Assembly: GCF_010820665.1 (NCBI RefSeq) | Contig: NZ_JAAIKC010000004.1 | Coordinates: 124,001 to 188,000 of the forward strand | DNA from: Paenibacillus sp. SYP-B3998 | Lineage (GTDB): Bacteria; Bacillota; Bacilli; Paenibacillales; NBRC-103111 | Reading direction: 5' to 3' | Length of the DNA stretch: 64,000 nucleotides | Part shown: positions 35,952 to 45,461 of the stretch, piece by piece | Numbering within the stretch: the stretch's first letter is position 1 | Layout: every line of letters starts with the position of its first letter | Program-made: the position numbers and the translations under genes | Notes under the pieces: model-generated | The model's input: the letters and a program-made list of their open reading frames with translations, nothing else | Told to the model about the DNA's origin: nothing | The model's database searches: none

Positions 35952-36885
35952 TCTTATACAAAATGAAAATATGAAAATTTATCGTCGGTTACGCACATGG
36001 ATTCTTGGCGCGCTGTTAATCGTCATTGTCGTCGCAGTCTCTATGCTTTCGCACTCTGGAGAGTCAACTGCTGGTCCAGACGAGTGGAAAAAGGGAGCTG
36101 CAATTACCATTGAGCAGAGTAAGAAAGAACTAACGAACCCAGAAGTTCCCGAGCCTTTTAAAAAGTCTCTAAAAGAAGGGATCATCTTACAGCAATACGC
36201 GTTAGATCATAATATTCCCCCTGTCCAAACAACCCTTTGGGGAGGTGTTCAGGGTATGGCTGGTCTGGTTATGCTTGTGACACTCTTCACAGTTATCATC
36301 GCAGGAGACATGGTTGCGGGTGAGTTTACGTGGGGGACGATCAAGCTGTTGCTCATTCGACCGGCGAATCGAGCGAAGATTTTATTCTCCAAATACGCAG
36401 CCACACTACTTTTTGCAGCTGCCTTATTAGTCAGCTTGTTTGTAACCGCAGTAATTGTAAACGGGATTCTGTATGGTTTCCAGAACATTGGGGCTCCCCA
36501 TTTGACCGTAAATCCGGATGGAACGGTTCATGAAGGGAACATGCTGCTGTATGTGTTCGCCACGTATGGTTATAAGTTGATCGAGCTTGTTATGATTGTG
36601 ACACTTGCTTTTATGATTTCAACCGTGTTCCGCAGCTCATCGCTGGCAATTGGTCTGAGTATTTTCATTATGTTTGCGGGTCAGGTTATTACCATGCTGG
36701 TGCTTCGCTATAGCTGGGGCAAATATTTCTTGTTTGCCAATACAGACCTAACCCAATATCTTGAAGGTAAACCGTTAGCCCAAGGGATGACAATGGGCTT
36801 CTCTATCACCGTGTTGATCTTTTACTTCCTCTTGTTTAACGTACTTTCTTGGGAAATATTCCGTCGACGCGATGTCGCGGCGTAG
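35935..36885 (+). CDS. ABC-2 type permease, second exporter
   Basis: The 316-residue protein begins with LNLIQNENMKIYRRLRTWIL, a wording shared by many bacillar permeases, and has six membrane spans with an external loop of about 75 residues after the first. The loop GDMVAGEFTWGTIKLLLIRPANR is the ABC-2 hallmark. GTG 35935 or TTG 35944 may be the start; AGGAA at 35930-35934 fits the TTG better. It works with the ATPase encoded upstream, and a terminator follows. Confidence 0.88.
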   Translation: MIKLLNLIQNENMKIYRRLRTWILGALLIVIVVAVSMLSHSGESTAGPDEWKKGAAITIEQSKKELTNPEVPEPFKKSLKEGIILQQYALDHNIPPVQTTLWGGVQGMAGLVMLVTLFTVIIAGDMVAGEFTWGTIKLLLIRPANRAKILFSKYAATLLFAAALLVSLFVTAVIVNGILYGFQNIGAPHLTVNPDGTVHEGNMLLYVFATYGYKLIELVMIVTLAFMISTVFRSSSLAIGLSIFIMFAGQVITMLVLRYSWGKYFLFANTDLTQYLEGKPLAQGMTMGFSITVLIFYFLLFNVLSWEIFRRRDVAA

Positions 36886-36901
36886 CGCAAAGATCTACAC
36901 A

Positions 36902-36946
36902 CCAAAAAGACTGCTTCTCCTTAATTGGAGAAGGCAGTCTTTTTGG
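36902..36946. terminator. Bidirectional terminator
   Basis: CCAAAAAGACTGCTTCTCC pairs with GGAGAAGGCAGTCTTTTTGG around a four- to five-base loop. Its right arm overlaps the last codons of the converging HAD gene. Confidence 0.92.
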
Positions 36947-37670
36947 TATAGTCCTGTATGGTTGTGGGCACTTCTTTCAGCGATGCAAGCTGATAGAATG
37001 CACCTTTGGGGGCGATATCAATTTTGCCGGTGTTGTATTCCCAATCTTGCGGGACGGGGATATGAATGGAGTGGATGCCCGCATGTAGCGCCGGGAGTAC
37101 ATCGGTCTTGACGGAGTTCCCGATCATCCACGTATGACGTCGATCAAAACGCTGTTCATGCAGCAGCGTTTCCATAAATTCTTTGGTTTTATGTACGGTT
37201 ACGAAGATTCGATCATTGAAGTACGTTTGTAAGCCGGAATCGCGCACCTTTTTCATTTGAATGGAGGCGTCCCCTCCTGTATAAAGAAATAGCTTGTGTC
37301 CCGAGTTTTGGAGCAATTCGAGTGTTTCATTCATCTGTGGATACGGCTCAACGGTATATTCATATACGGTATGACCCAATTGCATCAGCCAAGATTTTTC
37401 GGTGGCGCTAGTTGGACGGTTGTAGTGCGTGGAGAACCACTGATAGGTCTCTACGAATGACTTGGGAAAGCGGTCAGGCATAAAACCGTGAATTTGTACA
37501 CCTGCAAGATCGATTTCAAGCTGTTTCTGTTTAATGTCTTGTGGCGTCAAAGCATGCCCAGAAAACCAGGTTAGCATCAGATCAACGAACTGATCGATGA
37601 CGAAGTCAAAGTATTTGTTGCAGTGAATGAGTGTATCATCAAGATCGAATAGGATGGTTTGTTCTCTCAT
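36921..37670 (-). CDS. HAD-superfamily hydrolase
   Basis: The 249-residue phosphatase-type protein has motif I FDLDDTL (residues 8-14), motif II LYTGG, a motif III lysine in HKTKEF, and motif IV IGNSVKTDVLPA, with a helical cap between motifs I and II. Substrate is unknown; it is of the YjjG/phosphoglycolate-phosphatase-like kind. The 3' end of the gene forms part of the terminator stem shared with the ABC permease gene. Confidence 0.88.
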   Translation of the reverse strand: MREQTILFDLDDTLIHCNKYFDFVIDQFVDLMLTWFSGHALTPQDIKQKQLEIDLAGVQIHGFMPDRFPKSFVETYQWFSTHYNRPTSATEKSWLMQLGHTVYEYTVEPYPQMNETLELLQNSGHKLFLYTGGDASIQMKKVRDSGLQTYFNDRIFVTVHKTKEFMETLLHEQRFDRRHTWMIGNSVKTDVLPALHAGIHSIHIPVPQDWEYNTGKIDIAPKGAFYQLASLKEVPTTIQDYTKKTAFSN

Positions 37671-37765
37671 AGGTATGTCTCCTGCATCTACCCGTAATAA
37701 GGTTTTAGAGCCATTATACCATGATAGAATAGTGGAGCCTAATCATTCTAGGTACCAAGTCTCTC

Positions 37766-38221
37766 TTAGATAGCAACCGTATTGCCGTCGAACCCCCCTT
37801 TACCTGCTGAGGCGGGTTTATATTCGTTTTCTGAATCATCGCCTTGATCTTGTGGTGCATGGGCAGGTAATTTCGTTTCCATCTGGCTGTTACCTTGAAA
37901 GAGACCGCCTTCTTCAATGATGAACGAAGCTGCGTTAATATTGCCCTGCAAGGACCCAGTAGATGTAATCGTTAGATGGCCCTTCGTGACAAGATTCCCC
38001 TGCACGTTACCTGCGAGCACGATATTTCCAGCAGAAATGTTAGACTCCACACTGCCATGTTCGCCGATGATGACGTCTCCCAGGCATTCAATATCACCTG
38101 TAATTCGGCCTTCGACCCGAATGCTAGCTTCCGATCTAATGCGTCCTTCAAATGAAGTTCTTTCACCAACAAGCGTATCTGTCATAGTGGGGTTTATAGA
38201 AAGTCTTTTACTTTTAAACAT
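37766..38221 (-). CDS. Bactofilin, copy 2
   Basis: The 151-residue protein repeats the architecture of the bactofilin at 19110-19565: TDTLVGERTSFEGRIRSEASIRVEGRITGDIE, then beta-helix turns (GDVIIGEHGSVESNISAGNIVLAGNVQGNL) and an acidic disordered tail. The sequences are clearly related but diverged, with the tails unrelated. It follows its own M23 peptidase gene after two bases. Both pairs keep the order peptidase then bactofilin, so they are paralogous modules. Confidence 0.92.
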   Translation of the reverse strand: MFKSKRLSINPTMTDTLVGERTSFEGRIRSEASIRVEGRITGDIECLGDVIIGEHGSVESNISAGNIVLAGNVQGNLVTKGHLTITSTGSLQGNINAASFIIEEGGLFQGNSQMETKLPAHAPQDQGDDSENEYKPASAGKGGFDGNTVAI

Positions 38222-38223
38222 GG

Positions 38224-39201
38224 TTAATCATCCTTTCGCGTCGCATTTAAATAAGGTTTGGGATTTGTGCTTTCCCCATTTTTGAGAACTTCGTAATGCA
38301 GATGTGCACCCGTACTTCGGCCTGTAGAGCCTACAAGACCAATCGTGTTTCCCTTTTCTACAAGATCCCCTGTTTGGACTAAAATCTTATTTAAATGCAT
38401 GTACCAAGTGCGCAAGCCCTTGGAGTGCTCGATGACGATATTATTGCCATGAAAACGATCTGTTCCTGTGCGAACGACTTTGCCGTCTGCTGTTGCAAAG
38501 ACGGGATCATTTTCTTTGGCCCCAAAGTCGATGCCGGAATGAAAGCTTGGACGGTAGGTGAAAGGGTCTTTACGATAGCCAAAAGTCGATGTGACCACTT
38601 TCGTGGTCGTCGGCCACAGCGTCGGTGTGACACGCAATTGCTGTTGTTTCATGGCAGCCTTTTGTTTCGTGGCCCTAAAACTTGTTTGCAGTTCTTTTAT
38701 TTCAGTATTCAATTCTGAGAAGGAGGCAAGGGTCTGGCCACCCAACTTCATAATTTCCTCTTGGGAAGCAGGGATGGGGCCTCCGCCAATGCCAGGGGAG
38801 CCTAAAGCAGGATCTGATTCAATAGATCCTATGGTTGGTATATCTTTGCCAGAGGAAGAGTCGGAATTAAGCAGTGATATTGACTTCAGATCTTTCTCGA
38901 TTTTTTTAATTTCTTCCACATCAGCCTTCATCTGCTCTGCTTGCTGGGAAAGTTGAATGATCTCGTTTTGCAAGTGTTCAATCGTTAGATTTTTGTTCGT
39001 TAGCGTCGCCTTCCATTGTTGATGAACCCCGTTGAGTTTAGATTGCAGCGCACAAGCGATGATTAAAATGAGCAGCAGCATAGAGAAACATGCAGCAGCT
39101 ATATAAGCAAGCAGATGGGAAATGCGAAATCTGACGACAGGTTGTGCAGCATCTGGAATGATGACCAACGTCAGCTTTTTAGTTGTCCATTTGAGCTTCA
39201 T
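38224..39201 (-). CDS. Membrane-anchored M23 peptidase, copy 2
   Basis: The 325-residue protein starts MKLKWTTKKLTLVIIP, has a membrane helix at about residues 32-52, a coiled coil, and a LytM-type M23 domain with HSGIDFGAKENDP, TWYMHLNKIL and HLHYEV, so the zinc ligands are present. It is the paralog of the peptidase at 19565-20575 and should cut peptidoglycan outside the membrane. Its bactofilin partner follows directly. Confidence 0.9.
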   Translation of the reverse strand: MKLKWTTKKLTLVIIPDAAQPVVRFRISHLLAYIAAACFSMLLLILIIACALQSKLNGVHQQWKATLTNKNLTIEHLQNEIIQLSQQAEQMKADVEEIKKIEKDLKSISLLNSDSSSGKDIPTIGSIESDPALGSPGIGGGPIPASQEEIMKLGGQTLASFSELNTEIKELQTSFRATKQKAAMKQQQLRVTPTLWPTTTKVVTSTFGYRKDPFTYRPSFHSGIDFGAKENDPVFATADGKVVRTGTDRFHGNNIVIEHSKGLRTWYMHLNKILVQTGDLVEKGNTIGLVGSTGRSTGAHLHYEVLKNGESTNPKPYLNATRKDD

Positions 39202-39289
39202 AACGGCCTTGTAATTCTCCTGTCGATTGATTTGGGTACCTTCTATGTACGTGATTGGTAGAGGGGCTTCTTAAACAGCGGTGCGTGTT

Positions 39290-40678
39290 TTATTTACCCG
39301 CTTGCGCCTGTTTCAATAAGCTCACCTCCATATAGGTTGTCATAATGGTAAGAAATAAACAGCAGCCGAAGATCAACCCGCAGGCGGTTCCCACGAGTGG
39401 CTTGTACTTGCTGAAGGCTAGCCCAATGAAGACACAGACGACGGAGAGGAGCATGAGGCAATTCCCTATCCATAGCCACCGGCGGTAGGAGAATCTCACA
39501 CTGATTTTAGCCATTCGCTGGGTGGGAGAGGCAGTGGGATGAGCCACATTGTTCCCCTTGTCTCCTTCCTCCGAGTGCTGCTCTGCAGAGGGATGTTTTC
39601 GCTGATATAGGTTTGAGGCGACGATCAAAACCATCATGACGAGGGGCTGATAAGCAAGGACGATAACAGGTGAGCTGTAATTAGCGAACGCGAGTAATTC
39701 CGTCGTGCTTTTGAATGAGAGCACCGTCGTTAATCCAACGAGTAGAGCAATCGGCTTGTTAATAATCGGATAGTTGCGTTCCTTGATGATCGAGCTAATG
39801 CCTAAGAGCAATGCCATATAAATGGCGATCATTTTACAAGCGATGGTTGGAAGCCAGATCGTCAGCATAATGATATCGAGTCGGTCGAGGAAATCCGTGA
39901 CGTGAATCATTTGCACCAAATTATAAGTTGGATATAAAAAATTGCCTGGCATTTTCGGTCCCAATACAACAAGAGTCAAGAAGATGACTAGCGTCAGCAG
40001 AAAAATGCCGAGCAGAGAGCCGTGTCGAATGGCGGAACGAATATGATTGGCATTATACACCATGTGCAGAAAGGCCCCCAGGATGAACACATCGCCTGCA
40101 CTCCCAATTGTGAGCATATTGCTGTAGGCCAAATGTTTGAGTGGCATGGTAAGTATCGGCGTTACGAGTTGAAGATAGAACTCATTGGACAACAGCAGCG
40201 GCATCATTAAGATCGTAATGACGAAGAGCGGATAGAACAGATCATTAACGCGGGCAATCACTTCCACGCTACTTTTGCCAAAATAAATGAGAAACAAGCA
40301 GGGCAATAGAATGAGAATTTCTAAAGGCGTGTTATGGAGCAGCAGCGTAGAATTGAATTTGGACATGGACGACATATCGCGAATGGCAACCTGCCAGAAG
40401 TGGAACAAAATGAGCAAGTTCACAATTGTGCCACCCCAGCGCCCTAGCAAAAGCGTCGATATTTCAAAAATATGACGCTGAGGATACATTTTCGCCAAAT
40501 ATCCGAAAAAGGCAGCAATGAGGAAGGCATAGAAGATGGATAAAAGGTAGCTGAACCAGGCATCCATCTGGCTAACACGAATCAGCACATTCTGCAAAGT
40601 GAGGATGCCTCCGCTTGTGATGACAGAAGAGGCAAGCCACGAAAGCTGTCTCTGATTGATCACTTGCTTTTCATCCAT
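39290..40678 (-). CDS. Spore germinant receptor B subunit (GerAB/GerKB family)
   Basis: The 462-residue protein has ten or more membrane helices in the APC-type transporter layout of GerAB proteins, with an N-terminal MDEKQVINQRQLSWLASSV and conserved VIARVNDLFYPLFVI in the middle. It is the likely germinant-binding subunit in the spore inner membrane. ATG 40678 has GGTGG eight bases upstream; GTG 40690 has less support. A C-terminal region of about 90 residues extends beyond the usual GerB length of near 365 and adds two more membrane spans, which is unusual. Confidence 0.88.
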   Translation of the reverse strand: MDEKQVINQRQLSWLASSVITSGGILTLQNVLIRVSQMDAWFSYLLSIFYAFLIAAFFGYLAKMYPQRHIFEISTLLLGRWGGTIVNLLILFHFWQVAIRDMSSMSKFNSTLLLHNTPLEILILLPCLFLIYFGKSSVEVIARVNDLFYPLFVITILMMPLLLSNEFYLQLVTPILTMPLKHLAYSNMLTIGSAGDVFILGAFLHMVYNANHIRSAIRHGSLLGIFLLTLVIFLTLVVLGPKMPGNFLYPTYNLVQMIHVTDFLDRLDIIMLTIWLPTIACKMIAIYMALLLGISSIIKERNYPIINKPIALLVGLTTVLSFKSTTELLAFANYSSPVIVLAYQPLVMMVLIVASNLYQRKHPSAEQHSEEGDKGNNVAHPTASPTQRMAKISVRFSYRRWLWIGNCLMLLSVVCVFIGLAFSKYKPLVGTACGLIFGCCLFLTIMTTYMEVSLLKQAQAGK

Positions 40679-40720
40679 GTTAGACACCACCGTTTCTTAA
40701 TGCGGATAGGATATTAAGGG

Positions 40721-40951
40721 TTAAGTGCCGAGCATCCTGCTAACCCAAGGGGACACTGTATGGATAAAGAAGCGTGTTGGCATCGGGATGTACCAATGAA
40801 AATATTTGCAAATAAATAGAAAAGAGGTGAGGCAGGTAAGGCATGCATAAGTTGCTTTAACGCTTGTCTTCTGATGTCGGAGCCGTTTTCTATCCATGAC
40901 TAGACTGACGATCAGAAGGAAGAGAAAGCTGAGCATGAATATGCCATTCAA
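40721..40951 (-). CDS. Small membrane protein of the ger operon (possible GerD-type subunit)
   Basis: The 76-residue product has two hydrophobic segments (IFMLSFLFLLIVSLVMD and YACLTCLTSFLFICKYF) joined by a basic loop, and an aromatic C-terminal part. It overlaps the stop of gerC by 4 bases (ATGA) and precedes gerB, so it belongs to the receptor operon. Small two-helix D subunits that modulate germination are known for some Bacillus receptors (GerKD, GerUD), and this could be one; the sequence itself has no clear motif. Confidence 0.7.
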   Translation of the reverse strand: MNGIFMLSFLFLLIVSLVMDRKRLRHQKTSVKATYACLTCLTSFLFICKYFHWYIPMPTRFFIHTVSPWVSRMLGT

Positions 40952-42138
40952 CGGGAGATACCCTCCTTAATGACGTTCTGATTAATAAGACCAGTTTCTG
41001 TAATAGCGGCATCGACTTTGATGTGGAACTCGGCTTCTTTGAACAGTTCTGTCCATTTTTCTCCTAATTTGGTATTCCATACATTAGGGTATTTTCGCCA
41101 AACAATTAATCCAAACTGAGCGGAGTCAGTCCCTTGCTTTTGCATCTGTTTAATCGTAGCTTGGACCGATTTTTTTACTTGCTCAGCGAACTTGCGCTCG
41201 ACCTTATGAATCCTGTCTGATTGATTTAGATCTTGCTCAGATAAATCTTCTCGCACGCTTCCTTTAGCATCTAGCTGGATATCAAAGCTCACTTTGTTTC
41301 CTTTCAAAATAGGTTTGATGGCCGCATGACCTCCAGTGACGAGAATGGAAAGATTTTTGCCAGATTCGCCAGGTACAAGCGGAAAGGTAAGCGAATGCTC
41401 TCTGACTTGGTTTCTCAGCCACATGAGTCCATCCGCTTCCGCATGCTTGTAGATGCCGATCATCCGGTCGCCCTTAAACTGACCATACCCTGTAAATTGA
41501 ATTTCTTGGGAAGGCTGCTTGGCTACTTGGCTTTCTACGGTGTCGAGGAATGCCATAACCGGGTCGCTGCCAAAGCTAAGCGCAATCCCAATATCCTTCG
41601 TAGAGGTTGCCATAGATTGGCGTGACTTGGTTAATTCTCGAATCACTTCTGCGGGAAATCGCTCGAACTTAGGCTCTGCGTTGAGGAGGTCATAGCCCTT
41701 GCCACTGGTTACTACAAGAAAGCACGTCATCCGACTTTCGGGTGTGCGTGGGACAATGTCAAACATGCTGCCGATGCCATTTTTGGCGAATTTCTCTCCA
41801 ATGACAATCGTTCGGCGGTGAGAGAGAAACAGTCTGCGTGATAAGCGCATCTGCAGCTTACTGGTCGCTTCCCTCGCCGTGTCTCCGACTTCAGAATCAA
41901 TATAATAGCTTTTGTTGCTTCCAGATGTGCCGCCACCGCCGCCGCTTGCCCCGCCCATGGAACCTGGCAGAGGGAGCATGAAGGCGATACGAACCTGGCC
42001 GTTATCTTCCAAATCTATAGATGAGGTAAGGACGAAGGCGATATCGTTAGTCTCGGTTCGATCCCAACAGCCTGTTAGGAGTGTCACGCAGAAGGCAAGC
42101 GTGAGCCCGAACGCAAGCATGCGGTTCCGCTTTGCCAT
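40948..42138 (-). CDS. Spore germinant receptor C subunit, lipoprotein (GerAC/GerKC family)
   Basis: The 396-residue lipoprotein has the lipobox LLTGC (Cys23) followed by WDRTETNDIAFV, the standard start of GerAC proteins, and ends in the GerAC domain (FAEQVKKSVQATIKQMQK, GLIVWRKYPNVW). It contains an unusual glycine/serine patch (GSMGGASGGGGGTSGS) after residue 57. It is required with the A and B subunits for germinant response. Its ATG overlaps the last base of the gerA stop. Confidence 0.9.
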   Translation of the reverse strand: MAKRNRMLAFGLTLAFCVTLLTGCWDRTETNDIAFVLTSSIDLEDNGQVRIAFMLPLPGSMGGASGGGGGTSGSNKSYYIDSEVGDTAREATSKLQMRLSRRLFLSHRRTIVIGEKFAKNGIGSMFDIVPRTPESRMTCFLVVTSGKGYDLLNAEPKFERFPAEVIRELTKSRQSMATSTKDIGIALSFGSDPVMAFLDTVESQVAKQPSQEIQFTGYGQFKGDRMIGIYKHAEADGLMWLRNQVREHSLTFPLVPGESGKNLSILVTGGHAAIKPILKGNKVSFDIQLDAKGSVREDLSEQDLNQSDRIHKVERKFAEQVKKSVQATIKQMQKQGTDSAQFGLIVWRKYPNVWNTKLGEKWTELFKEAEFHIKVDAAITETGLINQNVIKEGISR

Positions 42139-43802
42139 TATGGCTTGCCCTCCTCACTTGATTTATGCTCATGATGAATCCGACTGCCATCTACCCCTCC
42201 ATCCTGTTGGATTTGTTCTGCTAGCTTGCTGCCCATGCGCTGCGTATCTTGAATCGGCATGAAAGCGGGACGATTCGCCATTTTCCACAGTGGCGTTCGA
42301 ACGAGTGCATCCTTCATATCTCCGGCGGAAAGAGGTCCAAACGGCGATAAATAGGGAACCCCAAAAGAACGCAGGTTGGCCATATGCCCGAGCAAGATCA
42401 TCAAGCAGAAGAAGATGCCGTAAAATCCAAAAATCGAACCCGCAATCAAGATCGGAAAGCGCAGCATCCGAATCGCAATAGCTCCGTTATAACGCGGGAT
42501 CGTGAAGGAGGCGATCCCTGTAATGGACACGACAATAACCATCGGTGCAGAAACGATGCCCGCTTGAACGGCAGCTTGCCCGACAACCAACGCGCCCAGA
42601 ATGGAAACGGCTGAACCGACAGCTTTGGGCAGTCGAATGCCGGCTTCCCTCAGGGCCTCGAACGTAATCTCCATAATGAAGGCTTCAACAACAGCAGGAA
42701 ACGGAATGGCCTCTCGGGAAGCGGCGACGCTTAGCATAAGTGTAGTTGGCAGTAGTTCATGATGGAATGTCGTAATAGCGACGTACAGGGCTGGTGTTGT
42801 AAGCGACAGGAATAAGAATGTATAGCGCAGCAAGCGCAGCAGCGATGCAATCTGGAAACGTTCGTAGTAATCCTCGCTTGCCTGCATGATTTGTATGAAT
42901 ACAAACGGGACAACGAGCGCAAAGGGGGTGCCATCGACGAGAATGGCTACTCGGCCTTGGAGCAGCGCACTGGCAATGACGTCCGGCCGTTCTGTGTATT
43001 GGATCTGCGGGAAAGGCGAATACGCATCGTCTTGAATGAGCTCCTCGATCATGCCGGATTCGAGAATAGCATCGATCTCGATTTGCTCCAGGCGCTTGAC
43101 AACTTCCTCGACCAGCGAAGGCATTGCCAGATCGTCAAGATAGCAGATGACGAGATTCGTGTTGCTCTCTTTGCCTACAGTCATCGACTTCATTTTGAGT
43201 CGAGGCGTCTTCAGTTTACGGCGAACCATCGATGTGTTCGTGCGTAAACTTTCCACGAACCCTTCCCTCGGCCCGCGCACGACAGTTTCTGTCTCAGGTT
43301 CTCCGACGGAACGCTTTTCCGTCCCGCGGATGCCAAGCAGGACAGCTTTGGGGTTGCCCTCAACAAGCAGAGCGGTGTCACCACCCAAGACGGAAACGAG
43401 AAGGTCTCCGTAATTGTCGGAGACCTGAGTCTGGGAAACGGGAAGAATTGTGCTGACGATGCGCTCTATAGCTATTTCTCCGCCTCCGAGAAGCATTAAA
43501 GATTTCATGGTATCGTTCAATAATTCGGTATTGGTCAGACCATCCACGAAGAGGAGTAGAGCTGGGATATGCGGCTCGATTTCAAATTCTCGAACGATGA
43601 CGTCCGAGCAATCCTGAAACATGGCATTAATGAAATCATGATTCTCACTAAGGAGGAGGGAGAGCTTCGTTTCCTTCAGCTCTTCGATGAATTGATAGTC
43701 AAGTGAATCTGCCAGCTCCGAGTATTCTCCAGCTTTATCAGACTTGCCAAACGAGCTTCTGCGCAGCATACGTTTCATTAAATCTTTGGCACCACTACTC
43801 AT
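42138..43802 (-). CDS. Spore germinant receptor A subunit (GerAA family)
   Basis: The 554-residue protein has a large soluble N-terminal domain, the conserved VFVDGL-like segment LLLFVDGLTNTELLND, PVSQTQVSDNYGDLLVSVLGGDTALLVEG, a family hallmark VPFVFIQIMQASEDYYERF, and about five membrane helices from residue 290 onward ending in FLCLMI-type spans. It is the first gene of the receptor operon. ATG 43802 is chosen because GGAGGTG lies eight bases before it; an earlier ATG at 43841 has no site. Confidence 0.92.
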   Translation of the reverse strand: MSSGAKDLMKRMLRRSSFGKSDKAGEYSELADSLDYQFIEELKETKLSLLLSENHDFINAMFQDCSDVIVREFEIEPHIPALLLFVDGLTNTELLNDTMKSLMLLGGGEIAIERIVSTILPVSQTQVSDNYGDLLVSVLGGDTALLVEGNPKAVLLGIRGTEKRSVGEPETETVVRGPREGFVESLRTNTSMVRRKLKTPRLKMKSMTVGKESNTNLVICYLDDLAMPSLVEEVVKRLEQIEIDAILESGMIEELIQDDAYSPFPQIQYTERPDVIASALLQGRVAILVDGTPFALVVPFVFIQIMQASEDYYERFQIASLLRLLRYTFLFLSLTTPALYVAITTFHHELLPTTLMLSVAASREAIPFPAVVEAFIMEITFEALREAGIRLPKAVGSAVSILGALVVGQAAVQAGIVSAPMVIVVSITGIASFTIPRYNGAIAIRMLRFPILIAGSIFGFYGIFFCLMILLGHMANLRSFGVPYLSPFGPLSAGDMKDALVRTPLWKMANRPAFMPIQDTQRMGSKLAEQIQQDGGVDGSRIHHEHKSSEEGKP

Positions 43803-44022
43803 GCTGGATGCACCTCCGTTCGAACCTTTTAGCGAAATCATACGAATTCGCTTTTATTTTGCTCGAAGTGCAGGATTTTATTACGAAAGTTGGGAAAATT
43901 TTGTCGGATCATACCTGTGAGAAGTGTAAGGCGTATAGATGCGGGACTGTTGGCAAAAGATAACGGAACATTAAACACTTGGGAAAACGGTAGTGGAGTC
44001 TACGGAGCAGGAGGATGAAGCT

Positions 44023-45453
44023 GTGTTGTGGATCGTGATTGTGCTGCTGCTATTCATATTCCAGACCGCCACTATTCTGATCGGCGAATACCGCCGGCCT
44101 TCCAAAACGGTAGCGTGGCTGCTCGTCATGTTTATTTTTCCAGTTATTGGATTTATTATGTACTATTTTTTGGCAAAGGAATATTCGCAGCGCAAATTAT
44201 TGCGCCGCAAGGGGCCGCACAGGCTAGCAGTAACGAAAAATCAACTGATGCTGCAATTAAGATTATTGGAGGGTTCGGCCGATTCCAGCTTTTGCAAGTT
44301 GTATGAGGAACCGCGGCTGTGCGGGCTGCTGCATAACATCCCAGGCTCGCCTATTACTCCTAATAATCAAGTTGAAGTGTTGGCGGATGTGGATTCCGCC
44401 TATGCGTCCATACTTGCAGCTATTGATCAGGCTCAGCGACACATTCACTTTGAGTTCTATACGATTCGGCATGATCAGACTGGGAAGAGATTTCAAGAGG
44501 CGCTTATTCGTAAAGCGAAAGAGGGAGTTCAAGTCAGAATTATTTATGACGGGATAGGGAGCTATCATCTTTCTAGCCGCTACATCCATAAGTTCAAACA
44601 GGCAGGGATCGAGATTCATCCCTTTCTTCCGCCCCTCATTGCTTTCTTTGATAAACGGATGAATTATCGTAATCATCGTAAAATTGTCGTCGTTGACGGC
44701 TTGGTCGGCTTCACTGGCGGCATTAATATCGGGGATGAGTATTTGGGGGGGGATCCCAAGCTTGGCTTCTGGCGAGACACGCATTTAAAGCTTCTTGGCG
44801 ATGCGGTTTATTATCTGCAGCAAACTTTTCTAACCGACTGGCTATTCGTCAGTGGGAATCGATTGGCCGATGATACCTTATTCCCTGAGCATGCCGAGGC
44901 GGCTGCCTCCATGGTTCAGGTTATTTCAAGCGGCCCCGATGCGCATTGGGATGCGATTCAGGAGATGTTTTTTGCTGGCATCATTGCGGCTAAGACGAGG
45001 GTCTTTTTAACGACACCTTATTTTATCCCGGATCCGAGCATCGCCATGGCCCTCAAAACAGCTGTGATCAGCGGCGTTGATGTGCGAATTATTCTCCCTT
45101 ACAAAGCAGACTCTCGCATTGTACAGTATGCATCAAGATCTTATCTGAGTGAGCTCATGCAGGCGGGAGTTCGTTTCTACTTGTATAAGAAAGGTTTCAT
45201 TCACGCCAAAGTGATGCTGATTGATCATCTCATGGGGACTGTCGGTACGGCGAACATGGATATGCGCAGCTTCTTTAGCAATTTTGAGCTGAATGCCGTC
45301 ATGTTTAATGAAGATGTCATTAAGCGCTTAGAGGCGGATTTTTTCCAGGATCTGAAGGAATGCGAGGAATTGAAGCTTGCTGAATTTGAGAAGAGGTCTC
45401 GTGTGGAAAAAGGGAAGGAAGTCATAGCGCGCATGCTATCTCCGCTCTTCTAA
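44023..45453 (+). CDS. cls: Cardiolipin synthase
   Basis: The 476-residue enzyme joins two phosphatidylglycerols in the membrane. It has two N-terminal membrane helices, then two HKD phosphodiesterase motifs: HRKIVVVD (in NYRNHRKIVVVDGLVGFTGG) and HAKVMLID (before GTANMDMRSF). Length fits bacterial ClsA-type enzymes. GTG 44023 is the best start because AGGAGG lies 8 bases upstream; the frame runs back to 43993 without a site. The gene is divergent from the ger operon. Confidence 0.94.
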   Translation: MLWIVIVLLLFIFQTATILIGEYRRPSKTVAWLLVMFIFPVIGFIMYYFLAKEYSQRKLLRRKGPHRLAVTKNQLMLQLRLLEGSADSSFCKLYEEPRLCGLLHNIPGSPITPNNQVEVLADVDSAYASILAAIDQAQRHIHFEFYTIRHDQTGKRFQEALIRKAKEGVQVRIIYDGIGSYHLSSRYIHKFKQAGIEIHPFLPPLIAFFDKRMNYRNHRKIVVVDGLVGFTGGINIGDEYLGGDPKLGFWRDTHLKLLGDAVYYLQQTFLTDWLFVSGNRLADDTLFPEHAEAAASMVQVISSGPDAHWDAIQEMFFAGIIAAKTRVFLTTPYFIPDPSIAMALKTAVISGVDVRIILPYKADSRIVQYASRSYLSELMQAGVRFYLYKKGFIHAKVMLIDHLMGTVGTANMDMRSFFSNFELNAVMFNEDVIKRLEADFFQDLKECEELKLAEFEKRSRVEKGKEVIARMLSPLF

Positions 45454-45461
45454 CTCCTTCC

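Noticed and set aside
37714-37917. 67-codon frame overlapping the second bactofilin
   Set aside because: It is antisense-frame shadow of a well-supported gene and its spacer.
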